A stretch of DNA of 64,000 nt, from assembly GCF_019399895.1 (NCBI RefSeq), contig NC_091870.1, forward strand, positions 7,051,001 to 7,115,000. Direction: 5' to 3'. Every line of letters starts with the position of its first letter. Position 1 is the stretch's first letter. The position numbers and the translations under genes are program-made. Positions 25,660-41,213 of the stretch are shown here, piece after piece. The notes beneath the pieces are model-generated. The model was not told the DNA's origin and did no database searches. It was given only the letters and a program-made list of their open reading frames with translations. Source of the DNA: Cardiocondyla obscurior (Eukaryota; Arthropoda; Insecta; Hymenoptera; Formicidae).

Positions 25660-28600
25660 ACAGCTCTCCTCGGAAAGATAGAATATACCCACTTCACACG
25701 GGTTAGCGTAATATAATTATATCGCATAAATAATACTATATTATAGTTTAATTTTTAGAAAATTAATATTTAATATTTAGAAAATTTTTTTAATATTTGC
25801 TAAAGACTTGGATTCTCTTGAATTGTATTTTGGATTAAAACTGTTTTCTTTCACGCGACGAATATATTTTAGTACTAAATTTTTTTTTTAATTATTTGCT
25901 ATTTTGTGCGTCACTTGCATTTAGCTTTGAAAGCATTCCATTAGCTATGTAACAATATATGGTAAAAAGTCACGCGTTACTACTGGATTACTTAAAAAAG
26001 TGAAAAAGCCAATCTTTTTTCTTTCAAAGAAGGAACAGGTGTGAAGATTTCCTTACGAGAAAAAGCTACTATTTTATTCCAAAACGAAATCTAAATGAGA
26101 AAGCCAGAGATGAAAAGGAATAAGATAAATATATGCCCAATATACTCTTCGCATGTAGAGCTTCTATCGTGGTTTTCTAGTTATTGGTATCTTTTACTGT
26201 TCCTCAATTGTCTTCGACATTATTTTAATTGCAGTTCATATTTCTAACAATTTATTCGAACTGTTCGATAAATAAAAATATGACGTTTATTGATATTAAT
26301 TTAGTTACGAAGAAAGAAATTCTATAAATATTTTATTACATCGTGATTTGCAATCCACGAATGTAAGTAAAAAATTATTTTGAAATAAAACAACGGTAAT
26401 AACTCGCTATTAAATTTTCAAATAGTCTCATCCTCGGTCAAAAAAAAAAAGGAAAATAAAATTAAACTTTTTTTCGTGATTACTTTGTAAAACGGAAGAT
26501 GGCAAGAACTCGCTTGATTGCATTTACGTAACAAAGGCAAGTTTTGTCGGCGCCGTAAGAAAAAAGAATGAAAACGAACGGCATCGATAAGGAAAATTAA
26601 AAGTCGAAAGAACTTAGGTGGTTGTCGACTGGTTTAGTTCGTTTCGATCGATATGACACGAATGAAAAAGTTTAATAGCTGTGGGTGGAATAGGTGAATT
26701 GCCCTCCCTCTTCAACGAGAAATGACTTCGTATCGTACGTCAGTGTCAAGTTGTATGAAAAAAATTTTACTGTTTAAATTGACTCGCATTCAATGACGCA
26801 CTGCCCGCCGGAAAAGAAATAGCCTGCTATTCGGGTCTTTTATTCGCAGGAAAAAAAATATCCAGTTGAAGTTTGAGGTCCGCACGACTTTCCTATTTCG
26901 CACGTATTGAAACAGTCATAAGTTAGAAGAAATAAAATTCCTACATTATTTTCACGCATACAATAACGATGATAAAATATTTTTTTTTTTACACACATTA
27001 GTTGACATGTATAAATATTTAAATTTATATAAAGTAATGAGTTTTCATAAAGCAGAGAGAATAAAAAAAAAAAATTCTCGTACATGTATTATTATTTCAT
27101 CGTTTTATAACAATCTTTTAATTTCTCGCTTAATTAAGATCAGTCATTTAATATCTCGTCTATTAATAATGTAAAAATTATTGATATTCTTGAGAAATGA
27201 GAAATCTCGCTGTTTCTTTTTTTTTATATTTCTCGTACATCCGCTTGCCTCGAGTGCCGATGTAACCTCAAGTGAATCCTTGTTTATGATATCAGATATA
27301 TACAATGGGACGCCAGATATCACCGCGAGCGTATATTCATGCCTTGGAGGCAACTGCAAAGTCCGGGGGTGTATCTTTGTCGAAGTATCGCCGCAGGGAA
27401 CTGATGTAAATTAAGCGGGTGTCACCTTCCGATTGAATATTTAACTAACGTAACTAATTACTTCGAAGCAAATGCAAACATTGTCCATAGGGAAGCCGTT
27501 GGATACAATTTGTATAATTGAGATTTGGATTACAGATGTAAAATACAAGTTTAGCACGCTGCCGAGCTGATTAAGCATTATATTTTGAGTAGAAATTTTT
27601 TTTTCTGTTATTACGTATGTAATCAAAAAAAAGAGAAAGAAAAAATTATATGAAAAACAAGTTACGAGATATATCACGTAAAACATCGAGGGCAAATATT
27701 GATGTAAAAAAGCAGCGCGCTTTACAATTGATAATAACTCTTTATGTAACGTAACAAATATGAAACCGTACACGCATCGGGTTCTTTTAAACAAACGTTC
27801 GTAGCGCTGCGAAATTCGTGCTGCGTGAAATCTGTAGACCATACATTCAGAATAATTACGAAAAGCTGAGCAGGCTTTCTCATCTCGTTTCCTAACGTCG
27901 TAATAATATAACACTTGTACCGCGGCTCGTACGGTAGGTTAATTAATGAATCACTATCTGTATTCTCCGCGAATGTCATCTGCAGATGCAATGGCGTACA
28001 GTAAGTGACAATTTAATATCTTTAGTGCGGGATCTCGACACGAGGGAGAACCTCGTAACTGTATTTCATGAAAATGATCGATGGCGTAGCATCGTTACCG
28101 CATAAAGCGGTTGTATTTCGTCCTTCCTTGTAGGCTCCGGGGCATGTATTGCTGTTTCGTTAATGCGTAACGTTGTCCTTTGTACATGCATCAATATCTA
28201 TCGTAGTTTATGTCGATACATAGGTACGACACGCTATCCTTTGTCCGCCGGCGGGGGTAACGTTGCTCTTCGAGTGAGATGATGGAATATTGAAATTTAT
28301 CGAACAGACACGACGCGGATTTATTAGAAAGTAAATCCTCCAACTAATTCGTTAAACGATCGATAATCCGTAGCAGAGACGTTAATTTGGTCAGATTTTA
28401 CTCGAGCTATTTGCTTTTTATTTCCCTATCGCGAATAGTTCAATATTTCCGCTCGTTTCGGGGTAGATAAATTTATCGGCGATTTGAACGATGAGAGAGC
28501 CGGTGAAATTGTGCGCTACTCTGAATTATTTCGCAGCCATTATTGTCGAAATAGCGGGAGGATTTTAATCTCGGTAAAAGTAATCGCCACGAGAAGTAAT

Positions 28601-29853
28601 CGAAGGTAACAAAACGTTAATTAAATGCAGATAGCGTCAAAGGCTGCGTCAAAAAGAATTCGAGCATACGAATCGACGTATATCTGAAGATTTTTTTATT
28701 CGAGCGTTTCATCGTTTTCATCATACATAAAAGTATGTTATAAAAATTTATGCAGGTTCTTTTCACGTACCGTTTATATAATATCTGAGAAATTTAATTT
28801 AGTGTTAATTACAGATTGCTTCGGACAGTCTTCTCGCGCTTATGCGTTGATATTTTCTGCTTAATTTTTCGTACCTAATTAAGAAAAATCACTTTCTGTA
28901 TTCAAAAGAGGAATAAACCGTGTAGGTAATGGTAGGAGAAACAAGTGTTCACTGCTCGCTTCTTTTTCTTTTACGTTTTGTTTTCTCCATTTTTATACAC
29001 AGAGCTAGCGAGAATTTGAGACGAATTATTATCACGTATTTCACTTAACTTCTTATCGCGATTCTCGTTAATTTTTTTCACATGCCTGGCGGAATCGTTA
29101 GGAAGAGATTTTAAAAGCACAGTCGCGAACATGATTCTAATAATCTACGTGATATTGTACGATCGTTTTAAAACGCGATTCAAATTAATGAGAGATAGTT
29201 TAAAATGTAATAATGAATTGAAGACAATCGTACATTTTTTATAAATCTCATTACTTGGTCTTCGGGCATATTAAAAAAAAATTGCCTTTTTTAATACGTA
29301 ACAGGAAGATTAAAAAAACAGTTGTTTATTAAATTAATATTTAGCTTGCGAAGTGTATAACTAACATGTTAGTTTAAAATAACGAAAGATCTTTATTAAC
29401 GTACAAGATACGCTGTCTCGGACACGAAGGATCAATAATAGGCGTTACTGCTTACGAGTATTATTTATGGTGTATTGTTCTAACACACACGCCGTCAAAG
29501 TTTCGGCTATAGTACAGAAGGCGGAGTTACGAATTTTCTATGGCGCTCATGTAAGATGATTTATCGTGGGCTTGAATAACTGATTATATTTATGCTATTC
29601 ATCCACCAACTAAACCTTCATTCATCTATTTAAAAACATTATTTTTATTTTATAAACTGCAAAAATAGATATATGGAGCTTTGTGATAATAATAAATTTT
29701 TATGCGTAAAATGTTAAATGTTTATGTCGAGTAATAGATAATGGCGAGCTCTATATGTATATCTAATATATTTTTTTTTTTTTCTTATATCATTCTCATG
29801 CATAGAATTTTTAATGTATTAACATAATCGTAAAAAATCGTAAAATTCCACTG

Positions 29854-29875
29854 TCTCTCTTTCTCTCTCTCTCTC
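29854..29875. repeat. (CT)n microsatellite
   Basis: Imperfect CT dinucleotide run interrupted by one TT. Confidence 0.85.
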
Positions 29876-32800
29876 GTTTATGAAGTGTAGACGCAGCAAT
29901 ATATAGTATATTATTCATTACATATATACATATGTGTGTGTAGTGGAAACGCCTGTTGCGCGACTTATAATCTCGCTAACACTTTAAGACAAGAGGCGCC
30001 ATTTCACTTATGAAAGTGTTAGACTCGCAACGGGGCATACCGAGATATGTCGCTGGAAAAATAGATTTTTTTTTCTCCGCGATGACATAGATTTTTCTGT
30101 ACTTAAGCGTAGTTTCTTTTTTCATACATTTATACACAACAATATAATTTATAAAGTACATAATTAAAAAAAAAAAAATAAAAAAAGAAAGAATTAAATT
30201 AATCTGAGATACTAAAGCAAGTCTCGGAATGTGGGTTTTGAAATTGTTAGAATATTACTTTAATTCTACTAGTAAAAAAAATTGTTTACTATTTGCAAAT
30301 AATTTTGCCTTGTTCTAATTAGAATATTTTACCTTCCTGCAATATTTAACGCAATCGATCTTGTTTACTTGTTTATATCAGATCCATATTGCGCACTGGA
30401 AATAATATAAAATTAAATTAATAGTTTATTGAATCACAGTTTTTTTTTTTTTCCACATCTGGCTTCAGCGTACTAGAAATTATTTATTAAATCGTCTATT
30501 TGGAGCTTACATTTATAGGTACGACATTAATGCAAGTGATACAAAACGGCTATCGCGTTTACGTCATATGTATCGTCGATCTGAGTTTTCATGGGAATCG
30601 TAAAGTATTGATTCATGGGAATTTTACGAGTTATTTTTCGCTACATCGATTTTATTTTCCAAGTGCGCATGAATAACGCGATACGTGAACAAGGTTTAGT
30701 GTAAGAACAAGCAAAGACAATAGGTTCACAGATTATTATTAAGTTACAAATAATAAATTAAATTAATTATATTTATTATTAATATTATGAAATTAAAATT
30801 TATTTTCAACTTTCTTTACGGTAAAATATTTTTATTACGTTACTCCGTTTCGCTTCTATTAGTCGTCACGTTCTTATGCAAATTATGCACAGCAGTTATA
30901 TGCAGGGAACAATCGTTATTATAATTTTTAAGGAAATTAGCCCACTAGCTTATGCTGCTAGGTGTTATTATCAAAATTATTTCATGCCTAAATATATGTA
31001 TCCGTATACAACTGCAAACAAAATTTACATTATGTATATAGATTCCATCAATATTTTACCTTTAGAAATGTATCGCCCTTTTCGCATATTCGAGTGTTTC
31101 GTGAGTAGTTCCAGTACGTACGACAGCTCCCGAAAAATTCAATTTAATGACGACAGCCGCGAAAATATTTTCGCCCACCTGAAGCAGTATTATTCAATAG
31201 AAAGTGTCAACGGCGGTGCGCGCATTAAAATTGCATGAAGCAAATAAATGATTGCCCGACAAAATCGACGGTAATCAATATCGCATGCGAAATATTCAAA
31301 ATTAATGACAATAAAAACAATTCCTCGGATTTTTCCGCATATTTCTTCAATTTTCGAGAGTTTTTGATGGCGTACCGCAATGCAGTAATTAACGCTTGTT
31401 TTAGTTTCGTACATTATTTAAAATTCAATTAATTTATTACGGGACAATTTAAATATGATTTCTTTGTAGCCGTCTGTCACTTTTGGTACATTATTCTATT
31501 ATAATAATTTATAGGAAATTAAATGCTTTTAATCTTTTAACTTTTTTTTTGTAATATTATCTGATAACAAACTCGATCGGAGGTTACTCGTCCAGCTTGT
31601 TTGCCGATATTTATTTCCGGCGAAATCTTACATCCGCAATTTTTAAACGTATTTTTTTTTTCTTTTTTTATATATATATATATTTTGTTTCTCTCGAATT
31701 GCGAGAGAAGATCGTTTATCGATCTCAAAAGGTAGGATGCGATATTCGTTTCTTTGCTATTGAGCATTTTGTTCGTTTCGCCTTATTGAACGCAAGTAAA
31801 AGCGTCTTCCGATTGTCCTGCGATAGTTGTGCACAGTCCGAAGGACAAAGAGAACATGTTAGACGCGGTTGCGTCGTGTTTCGATGGAACTAAAGATCGT
31901 CAAACGAATCGACCCCAAGCGATTGCAAGAAAACGATTGAAAAATACTTCTAGAAAGGATTTGAGTGATTTTTGTGATAAAGTTTCATCGGTTTCGTGAG
32001 TTTCAACACGAGATTTAATCAAATTTTTCCCTTTCTTTTTTTAATTTGAATATAATTGTTTTATTTGCATACGAAAAATTCTGTTCTGTTTAATAAAAAA
32101 AGAAAATAAGGATAGAATTTTATGTGCTATTTTATAAAGCGATCGAGCCTAATAGTTGTACCGGGAGCTATAATTTTGCTACAAGTATTTGCTCGCGTGC
32201 TATTATTCTATCATGTTCGGAATATATGGAGAGATATACGTATAAAGTATTTTCCAACTTTAGTTTAACCATAATTTCACGTAAAATTGTAATTCCCTTA
32301 TTGCAAATATTTGACATATTCGGATAGTAATGTATTGTGTATCTATGGATATTTTATGGCCAACTGTTTAGTATTCGGATTAATAATTATACAGCGAAAA
32401 TAGTAATAATGGAAACAGCCATTAACATGATAAATGCATCTATTTGTTCAACATATCGTTTGAATAGACGCAGCTCGTATTTGACTTAATAAAATATTTA
32501 AAATATTAAAAAAAAAAAATTTGTTAAATTTGTTGCATCAGGCTTATCGCATACTTCTATTGAATAAATCAAGTAAAGATAACGCGTACATGTACGATGT
32601 CCATTTCTTGTGGACAATAGGTTTAGTGAGATTGATGATGTCATTGATAGCTAAATAAAAAGTTGGTAGATTATGATGTAACGACTTTTTGTCAGTTAAT
32701 CGCAAAAATAAAGTATAATATGTCGTTGAAATTTAGCGTGACGCGATGCGGCGCATTAGATGCCGTATTGCGGAAATTTTTTTTAGGTGTACTTAACTAT

Positions 32801-35800
32801 TTTTTGTTTTTAACTGTCCTAGCTTTTGCTCGTGGGAGCAGGTGATTAGACCCTAGATTGCTAAAATAAAAGTTACACGACGGTATTCTTGAAAAGACAA
32901 ATTAGGGTATTTTTAAACCATACTTTATTTTATTTTATTTTTTTTTGGTATATGTAGGTTTATTTCTTAGGTATTAGTATTTCTCAACAATGTTCTATCT
33001 CTTCATTCAATATTTTTATAGATTCGCTAGGCACTGAGTTGGTCATTATTTTTGTTTCAATGTAAGTAGTTGATTTTCTTTTTACGAATGCAAAAGACGA
33101 TATACTTTTATACACACAAATACTATTTTTTCATTATTTTAAATTTTAGAAGTCTTACATAAAACGTAGATGTTGTTTAAACTAGCCTTAAATATATCGA
33201 AGGCTCTACCTCTACGGTATATTTCCAATTTCTGGCTTAATCGTGGATGCACTTTCGTCGTGTTTACGTAATTATTTCCAAATAATGTCACATCCTGCCG
33301 GAAATGAGGCGTTACCGCATAATTGTATTATAAACCGCCGTTATTCGAGGTCTCGCGGATAATCATTGGCGGTACGTAGAATTGACTCTCCGGTAATATT
33401 TGCATCGTAGACGGCACTCTATTGTAATATCAAAACAATGTAAACTTTTCTAGTTACAGTTATCTTAAAAAAAAAAAAGAAAGAAAAAATATCTCGTGAA
33501 ACGCAAAACTTTATGCATTATCCTATATGTATGCGATAAATAAAAAGAGAATTCAGGCAAAGAGCGTGTGATGCTGCGAAGAATATTAAAAACTTAATGA
33601 AGATTGCGATATGCATATAAAATGAATAGAAACGCGCGTTGGAAAAATGTATTAAAATCGAGAAAATTTAATATTATTTCAGCTTAAGAACAATGGTTTT
33701 ATTTAACTGTTATTTGTTTGAATGTGAGCTTTTAATAAATGACCGTGAGCATATACATATACATATAACTCTCTTTTAACGAGATACTAATATTTTTCGG
33801 ATTTATCGAAAATCTGATCTTACAAAAAAAAAGAAAAAAAAAAATAGGAAAAAAAAAAGAAAAAAAAAGTAACCTAGATAAATAAGTTCCGGCTTTTATA
33901 TTTTCGCCTACGGTGGTTAATTGCGTCTACGTCTGGCTTGTTTAAAAGTGACATTGTCGCGACTAATTAAGTTTGCGCTTCTTTATGTGCCCGGAAGGGT
34001 TGCCACCAGCAGATTTTTCATTTGCCATAAAGTTTAAAAATACTGGTCCGTCTAATCGCGGAAAGTAATAGACACATTACTCTTTATACTTTTGCCGGTG
34101 ATAAATTATTGTTCCCAGTAACGTAATAAACGAATCACGTTTATATTAGATTACGTTAACGCGATTATTTAATTTTTACGCTTTGAGATGCAGTGATATC
34201 AGTTCGTACATTTTGGATCAGCCGTTTGTACTTTCTAATGATAAATGCATTATTATCGGGATTCAAAAGTTTCATTGATTTATTTGAATATGTGAGAGGT
34301 GTATTATCACAAAGTTAATTAACCACGTATTTAGTAACGAATGCAACGGGATATTACGCTATAAACGCAGCTTCAAAGGCGCAAATACACTGCAATAACC
34401 GCAAATAAGCATACTTTCACGAGTGACCACCTTTTGAATATTTCGGAATTAAATCTTTCATAAAATGTAAAGACCAATTAAGAACTGAAATGGTCCGTAA
34501 ATTTCTGCGGCTACGCTGTACGCCTTTTAATAAAGAATCCATTTATGTCGGCGCTGTACGTGATGCATTATAATACGATTATTAAATATCTAACAGTTCA
34601 GATCGTAGATATGCGCGATATTCATCATGCACGTCGCTATTGAAGCTGTAAAATTATCACGGCGATAGTCCTCATTTACGACCACGTTTTTCGAGTGTGC
34701 AGCGCGTTCGCGAATTAATTGAATATCGTATTATTCAGATGAAAATTGTTCGTCGGCCAGCGCGCGTTGAAATGATGAAAATAAATGGTAATGCTGCTTT
34801 TTACTAGATTTTATTCGTTATCTCTTTATTTGTATACGTAAAAATATATCCGGCATTACGCGCTCACAGACACGCAACACTTTCGAAAAGACAAACATTT
34901 ACGTATCAGTAATCAGGCAAGCCGTTAACTAATTTTAGATCGATCCCGATCTAAAAATTAAACACAATGTTATATCACTAGCTTTACATTTGTTAATTTT
35001 TCTGAGATCGTCCGAATGAGATTCATGAGATTCATGAAGAATATCAAATCTAATGTAAAGTAGTTTTGCTTCTTCATTTATGCAAATCGGAATTGTCCTG
35101 TGGAAATGTGCTCGCATAAATGTAATACAATTTACTCACGATAAGATATATTATTAAATTATTAAGATTTTCCGTCGTTTCGTAGGAAATCGGCGGCGAT
35201 CGAATTAAGGGATTACCGACAATTATTGCCCGTGATATCGATTATCGCGCGATATATGCGGAATTTTTTTTTTCTTTTTTTTTTAAACAAGCTCATAGAG
35301 CTCGCTTTTTCATCTATCCCTACTTCATTCGCTCATCCCTATAGTGACAACGTTCCAAGAATGCAGCGATAATCTAGAATCTGTGTCAAGGGGTAATTCT
35401 CGTCTCCATTGTCGCAATGCATATTCATCTCACGACCATCCCGTAAGACATCGGAAGTACGTGGGCAGATAATAGTCTTAAAAATAGCTATAAAGTCTTA
35501 AAAATTACTTCCGGAAGTTTAAGCCCGATCATAATAAGGTTACATAATTCCAGCATTCCTAACCGTTTATCATTCGCAATATTCTCCCCGAATACAATAG
35601 CATTTCGCTGAATGTTAATACGCTTCTCGAATCCCGACTTTGTAACTTCGAGCGTTTCTAAAACGGTGAACTTGATACGGCGTGCCGCGCATCCACCTTG
35701 GAACAAGAATTCGCGGTGGGCGGGGTCGAAAATTCGTAAGACAAAAATCGAGTTTGGTTTCAGAAGTTAGATATAAACTTGGGTTGAAGTTTGCATTTCA

Positions 35801-38800
35801 TTAAAAGTTATTCGCGGGCTGACATCGCCAGGCGCACGCATTCTTAAATTTCTAACGTACAAAAATCTGCGGAACAATTTAAGAGAAAGGTAATGCAAAA
35901 TTATATTACCGGTGGAAAACAACACGCGTAGCGTAGCTCGCACCATGTTCGCGGCAATTCTTATTTTCCTTTATATTTATGACGAGGTACAACTCGTTTG
36001 CTAGCCAGGTATACCATAAGTATGTCTAAAGCTGAAAGTATTTCTTCGAGAGTATGTTACATGAAATGAAATGTTATAATAAATCACTGTCGAGACACTC
36101 TTTGCAAACCAACGCCTGCAACCGAAGTATCTTCTTTTTCGTTTTTTTTTTTTTTTTTTCTTATCTCAGGTGAAGATAGCTTTAGCAATTTATTTTATTA
36201 TTTGAACCAGTCGTGAGAAACGCTACTGCATTTTTTATCGAAGACAAATATTTAGAAAAAAAAAAAAAATTTTGTTAACAAAAACGATGCACGGCGCGTT
36301 TCGTGTTCACTGTAATATTTTTTCTATTAATTTATTTTACTCGTATTTCTTTAAAAATTTTAAAAGCACTTTGAAACATTTATTTGAGGCGTCGTATGCT
36401 CCAGAGGAAAGCCATAATCAGAATGTAGCACCGATGCAAATGAGATTTAACGCGCGCGCTAATGCTCGATAATTTTGTATTCCGTATGACATGTCCGAGG
36501 GTTTCAGCAAATTTAGGAGGATGGTGAGGGAGAGCCTGTTGGCAAGATGGATCTTAGCCAGGACCACTAGTACTAGTGTAACTTCATCAGAAGTAAAGGG
36601 AGAGCCCTGCCGCCACAAAGTAGTTACACCGATAACCGAGAGTAGTCAGTGTGCGGTCTGAAGAATTACTGCGGTCGTAAAGGGTCGTACGATGATCTTA
36701 GATGTTCGCTCTAAGTCCAAGGGTTCGCTGTTCGACCATCGACTTTTTTCTTTTATGGGGGCTAAATAAGAGTCGATGCATCTTTGTAATAGTAGCTAGG
36801 ATAATATCTCCGAGAGCGATACGAGAAATTTTACTTTTAACGGCACAATAAGAAATTCTGAGCGAAGAATGGGAATTAAATTGAAATAAAAAAAAAAAAA
36901 AAAAATTTCTGTAAGAGTCTTAATTAATTTTTACTTGCGACGACGGTGGCAAAATAAAGACTTTTATCCAACGATTATGCAATCGTTTTATTGCACTAAT
37001 TGCACGAATAAAAAATTAAATTAGTTTTTAGATTAGATAAATTATAATACTGCTTGGGGGAAAGAAAGGAAAAGAAAAAAAAAATACGCGAGGAAGAAAA
37101 TAAAAGAGGGAAAAATAATATTTAATAGCTTAAGCAGAAAAAAAAAAAGAAAACAATTTGGTTAATTTAACATCTTGGTTTAATCGTAGCAGTAAAAAAT
37201 AGAAAAGTTGCCGACACATGAGAAAATTGGAACATTATTTAGATATAGCTCTCTCTTTCTCTCCCACATTCTTTCTCTCCGCGTTAAACTAGTATTAACT
37301 ACGTGGTTAAGCCGTGTATTTACATTGTTCTCGCTTACTCAGCCAATACGTGTCAGTATGACTTTGCGTTAACGCGAAGAGTTATTGCTTTGTCTTTACT
37401 AATAAGCTATGCGATAGAAATATTTTCTAATTAACTGGCAAAGAAGCCCTGAGAAGGCTTTCTTGCATGTCGCGCAATCGAGATGGTCACTTACCCTTAA
37501 TTTAAACGTCGTATCTTAATGCTGCCATTTTTTTTTTCTTCCGTATCGAAACACTATGTCAGCATCGTGACACGCGGATGATTATTTTATAACGGTCGCC
37601 CGCGCGAATAAGCCGCGTTTTTTATTTCGAGTGATAGCATTGTCGAAGGAATTCTCCAGGCGAGCATTATCAAACGTACTGGAAGAAGTAAAGGAATTCA
37701 AGATATATTGCCTCGACAGTACCCGCTCGCGTAAATTGAAATCGATTGAATCTCCGATGGATGCGATAAGGAAATTACGAATGCCCCGCGTACGCAGCTC
37801 AAGTGTCTTCCAAAATATGAAATTACATGCCGGAATTTTTGATTGCCCGGAAAAAAGTTCGAATTGTTTTCCACTTGCAATCGGAATATCTCTCTCGCGG
37901 AATAAAATTGACTCGTTAATCGTTTATTTTACGCACTGCAAATATTTTAACATTCATAACTGGACGGTAAAGAATTTAGAGATCGTTTCAAATCAATTGC
38001 CTCGAAAGTCATTTTGAAATACAATCGTAGTAGACGGTAACTTTTTTTTTTCCCCTCACACAAACTCGCGTAATTACAATTAAACGTACTCCAAGATGAC
38101 AGCTCAGATCGCGGTTTGTTTAGGCTTGTTAAAAAATTTCTACGTTCAACCGACGTGTAGTTTCGATAAATTTGGTTCCGCAAGTTTTCCGAAGTTTCGA
38201 TTTACAGCGAGCATTATAAATCCTGCTTGGGGGGGGAGAACACTGGATATAGCGAGTTACGTTCGCTCTAGCTGAAATTGTTTTCGATATACGAAATTCA
38301 AGTAAACACAGACGGTGGTTTGACGCATAAATCGGCCGGCTGAGGATATTCCTTCTCTCGTGGAAGATTTTCTCGTGAACGAGAAACGACGCGATTTTCA
38401 AACACGGTGCGAGATAGGATCCAACCGAATGTAGCTACGCGCGTATACTGAAGGAACTTGTGGAGCGAGGGCGCCGGCTTGAACTCAACCAACCCCTCTT
38501 CCCAGCATCCCACGCAGCGCGCGTTCCCTTATCAAGTATTCGGGGCGATAGGATTTTTGGCCGATAATGCCCGTAGTTTGCTGAGGAAAAATGCACAATA
38601 ATCGATTCACGAGGATATGTGTCGAGTATGCACGGGTTAATTTATCGCGCGATAGCTTTGACTAACCTTTCGTTGTATCGAGGGAAGAGATTTAATTTTA
38701 TTTTCACCTATTTACGCTTATCGTACTAATTAAACCTCACCGCCGAGGCAACGCGATCCTCAAAGTTCTCTAACAATATCGACGCTGTCAGGTATACGTA

Positions 38801-41179
38801 CGATATATCGAGATGCTACTTCATTCGCGCGTATAACATATAATTTATTACGGATTATTAATACAGGACACGAGAGGTAATTTAAAGCCTTCCGATTATC
38901 TGCCAACTAAAATTTATTTAAATGTAATCGCCGATTTTAAATAATAGTTATTGAATTAATTTCTTTATCGAAGTCTTTTATGTCGATACAATGTCACGGA
39001 ATAATGTATTTCAAAGAGGTATAAAAAATCGATGGAAAAAGAGCAAAGATGTTAAGTGGTGGAAGCTAAGTGCCGCTGCCGTAGTCGAGATATAGAACGT
39101 TCGTGGAATAGTTTGTACGGTTTATAGGTTTTAAGTGCACCTTGATAGCGGTGAGGTGCAATCGCAAAAAGAAAAGGAAAAAGAGAAAAAAAAAAAATAA
39201 TATTAATATGTCACCGATATTTCGAAATTCCAGTCGCGTTTGAAATACAGAAGTGCCACCGAAATATTTTTAGAAAATATGTCCAAGCGATTGTTCTACG
39301 CGCGACGTAATACTTTAACAGTTTACTTACTGCGGTTTTGTGCGCGTGAAATTTCATGAGTGAGATATCATATCTCGCTTATCTGAGAAATTCAGTGTCG
39401 AAGTATGCAGAGCAATTTGCGGATGTTGCTAAACGTCCATCAAGATATTCACGCGCTGGAGAAAATAAGCGGGAGAATGTACATTTTGAGAAGCACCTTT
39501 GATAAATGCTTTTGATTTAAATTAAATATGAAAACGACGTACTTAAAATCTTATTAGCTCTCGTTATATGTAAAAAAAATGTTTTTTTTTTCTTTAATAT
39601 TAAAATCTAGCTTTGACGTTTAATTTTACATAAATGGAAAAGCATTTTGGTTAGAACTAATTAGTTTTTGCCAGTAGGACAAATTGCAAAAGTAATACAT
39701 CTCGATGGAAGTTTTGTAATTAGAAAAATTCTTGTTACTTTTAATATATATCGGTATTTGTGCAGTATTTTTTTCTTTTTATTTTTTTTTTTCTTTGCTA
39801 TGCAGTAAATACCGACACGTTCGTGCATCTTTTGAAATCGTTGATAAAGAACGAGGCTTTGAAATATTTGTACGATTAAATCGTGAAATATGTACGTACG
39901 CGAATAAAGATCAAAGGCTATCGACGTCGCTTCTGTGTCTTTCAATTCACAGAGAGCGCACGGTTCTCTGCAACTTTCATCGTTGCGAGGAATTACATGC
40001 TGAAGCTCTTTCAAGGATTATAAGAAATGATTACCCGTAAAGATTTACGACGCGAGCGGTGTATTTTTATTTCTCTTTATGGCCATGCGACGCGCGGCAT
40101 ACTTGTGTCGCACCTCGCCGTGAATTTCGTTCAACACCGTTGTACCGTCAGTTGCAACAAGCTTTGAAGTTGCATTACGATAAATAGTGCTTTGCGCCGG
40201 ACGGCAAAAATAATGAGCTATTTATTATTACCGCGCGTTACGCCGTTGTTTTTCTTTTTAATTTATTAAGCTACGAACGCTAACACGTTTCGTTGCGAAG
40301 AAATTATGCATATTGAACAACGGCCGGCTACTATTTATTTTACGAGCATTACCATTTGTTCAGGTGCAAACGCAGGGTAGTTTTAGAATTTTGAAATTCT
40401 ATCGTGAATTAAAAAAAGAAGAAAAAAAAAAAAGAAAAAAGGAAAAAGGCGAACAAGATCAAGCGCATATTAAATTGTCAGTTAAAACTGACCTTTACGC
40501 GTACAGTTTTGCATTACGTAGGAAAATTGTTCTCAGTTGAATTTTACTTTTGTCAGGTTCTACTTTCCCCTTTATCACCCAATAAAAAAGAACGGTTCTC
40601 TGTGTCATAAAACACTAGGCAATACAGAAGCCCTCTCTCAGTTTCTGTTCCCGTCGTATTCATAAATATTGCGAACAGCCTTAGCATTAATCTCGATGTT
40701 ATACACAGAGAAACAAAGAGTTTTCATCGAACTGGATCCTCGTAATTTACGCGACTTACTGCAAAGCGCAATCCTAAGAGTACTTCTAATCGTAGGAATT
40801 AATTACAGCAAAAAGTTGCGAGCGGAAGTTCGCCGAAGCCCTTGCCACACATTAAAAGCCATTGCTTTGTGGTAACTTTTCTCTCTCTTCGCTTCGACGA
40901 TAAAGAACCTTCGTGAACTTCGCGAACTCGTTTGCTGCTTCAGCGGGATTATTTGGTTACAGCTATTTGAAACATTCACAACGTTGTGGCGCGCTCATTC
41001 GTATTTTTGCACGTATTTTCGTAATAATAAAGTCTGGATTAAGCAAACTATGTGGGCTTTGTTTATCAAAAAAAATACTTGCGGCAAAATACAGGCGAGT
41101 TCTTTAAAGAACGGGGTATTGACTTTCCTGCAACGTGTATTTTTCTGTAATCTACATTCAAGGGAGAAAACAAACTTCT

Positions 41180-41213
41180 TTTTTATTTTATTTTATTTTA
41201 TTTTATTTTTTTT
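41180..41213. repeat. (TTTTA)n pentanucleotide tract
   Basis: Tandem TTTTA units in a T-rich run, similar to the tract at about 7651-7673. Confidence 0.8.

Noticed and set aside
27181..27414. Plus-strand frame with cysteines (SCLGGNCKVRGCIF) that looks secreted
   Set aside because: Begins on a non-ATG codon, its hydrophobic start comes from a poly-T run, and no family is recognised.
27441..27914. 157-codon open frame on the minus strand, the longest single frame in the window
   Set aside because: It begins with a non-ATG codon, is AT/phenylalanine-rich, shows no motif and has no exon context.
37631..38017. 128-codon open frame on the plus strand
   Set aside because: No ATG at its start, no recognisable domain, and composition like the flanks.
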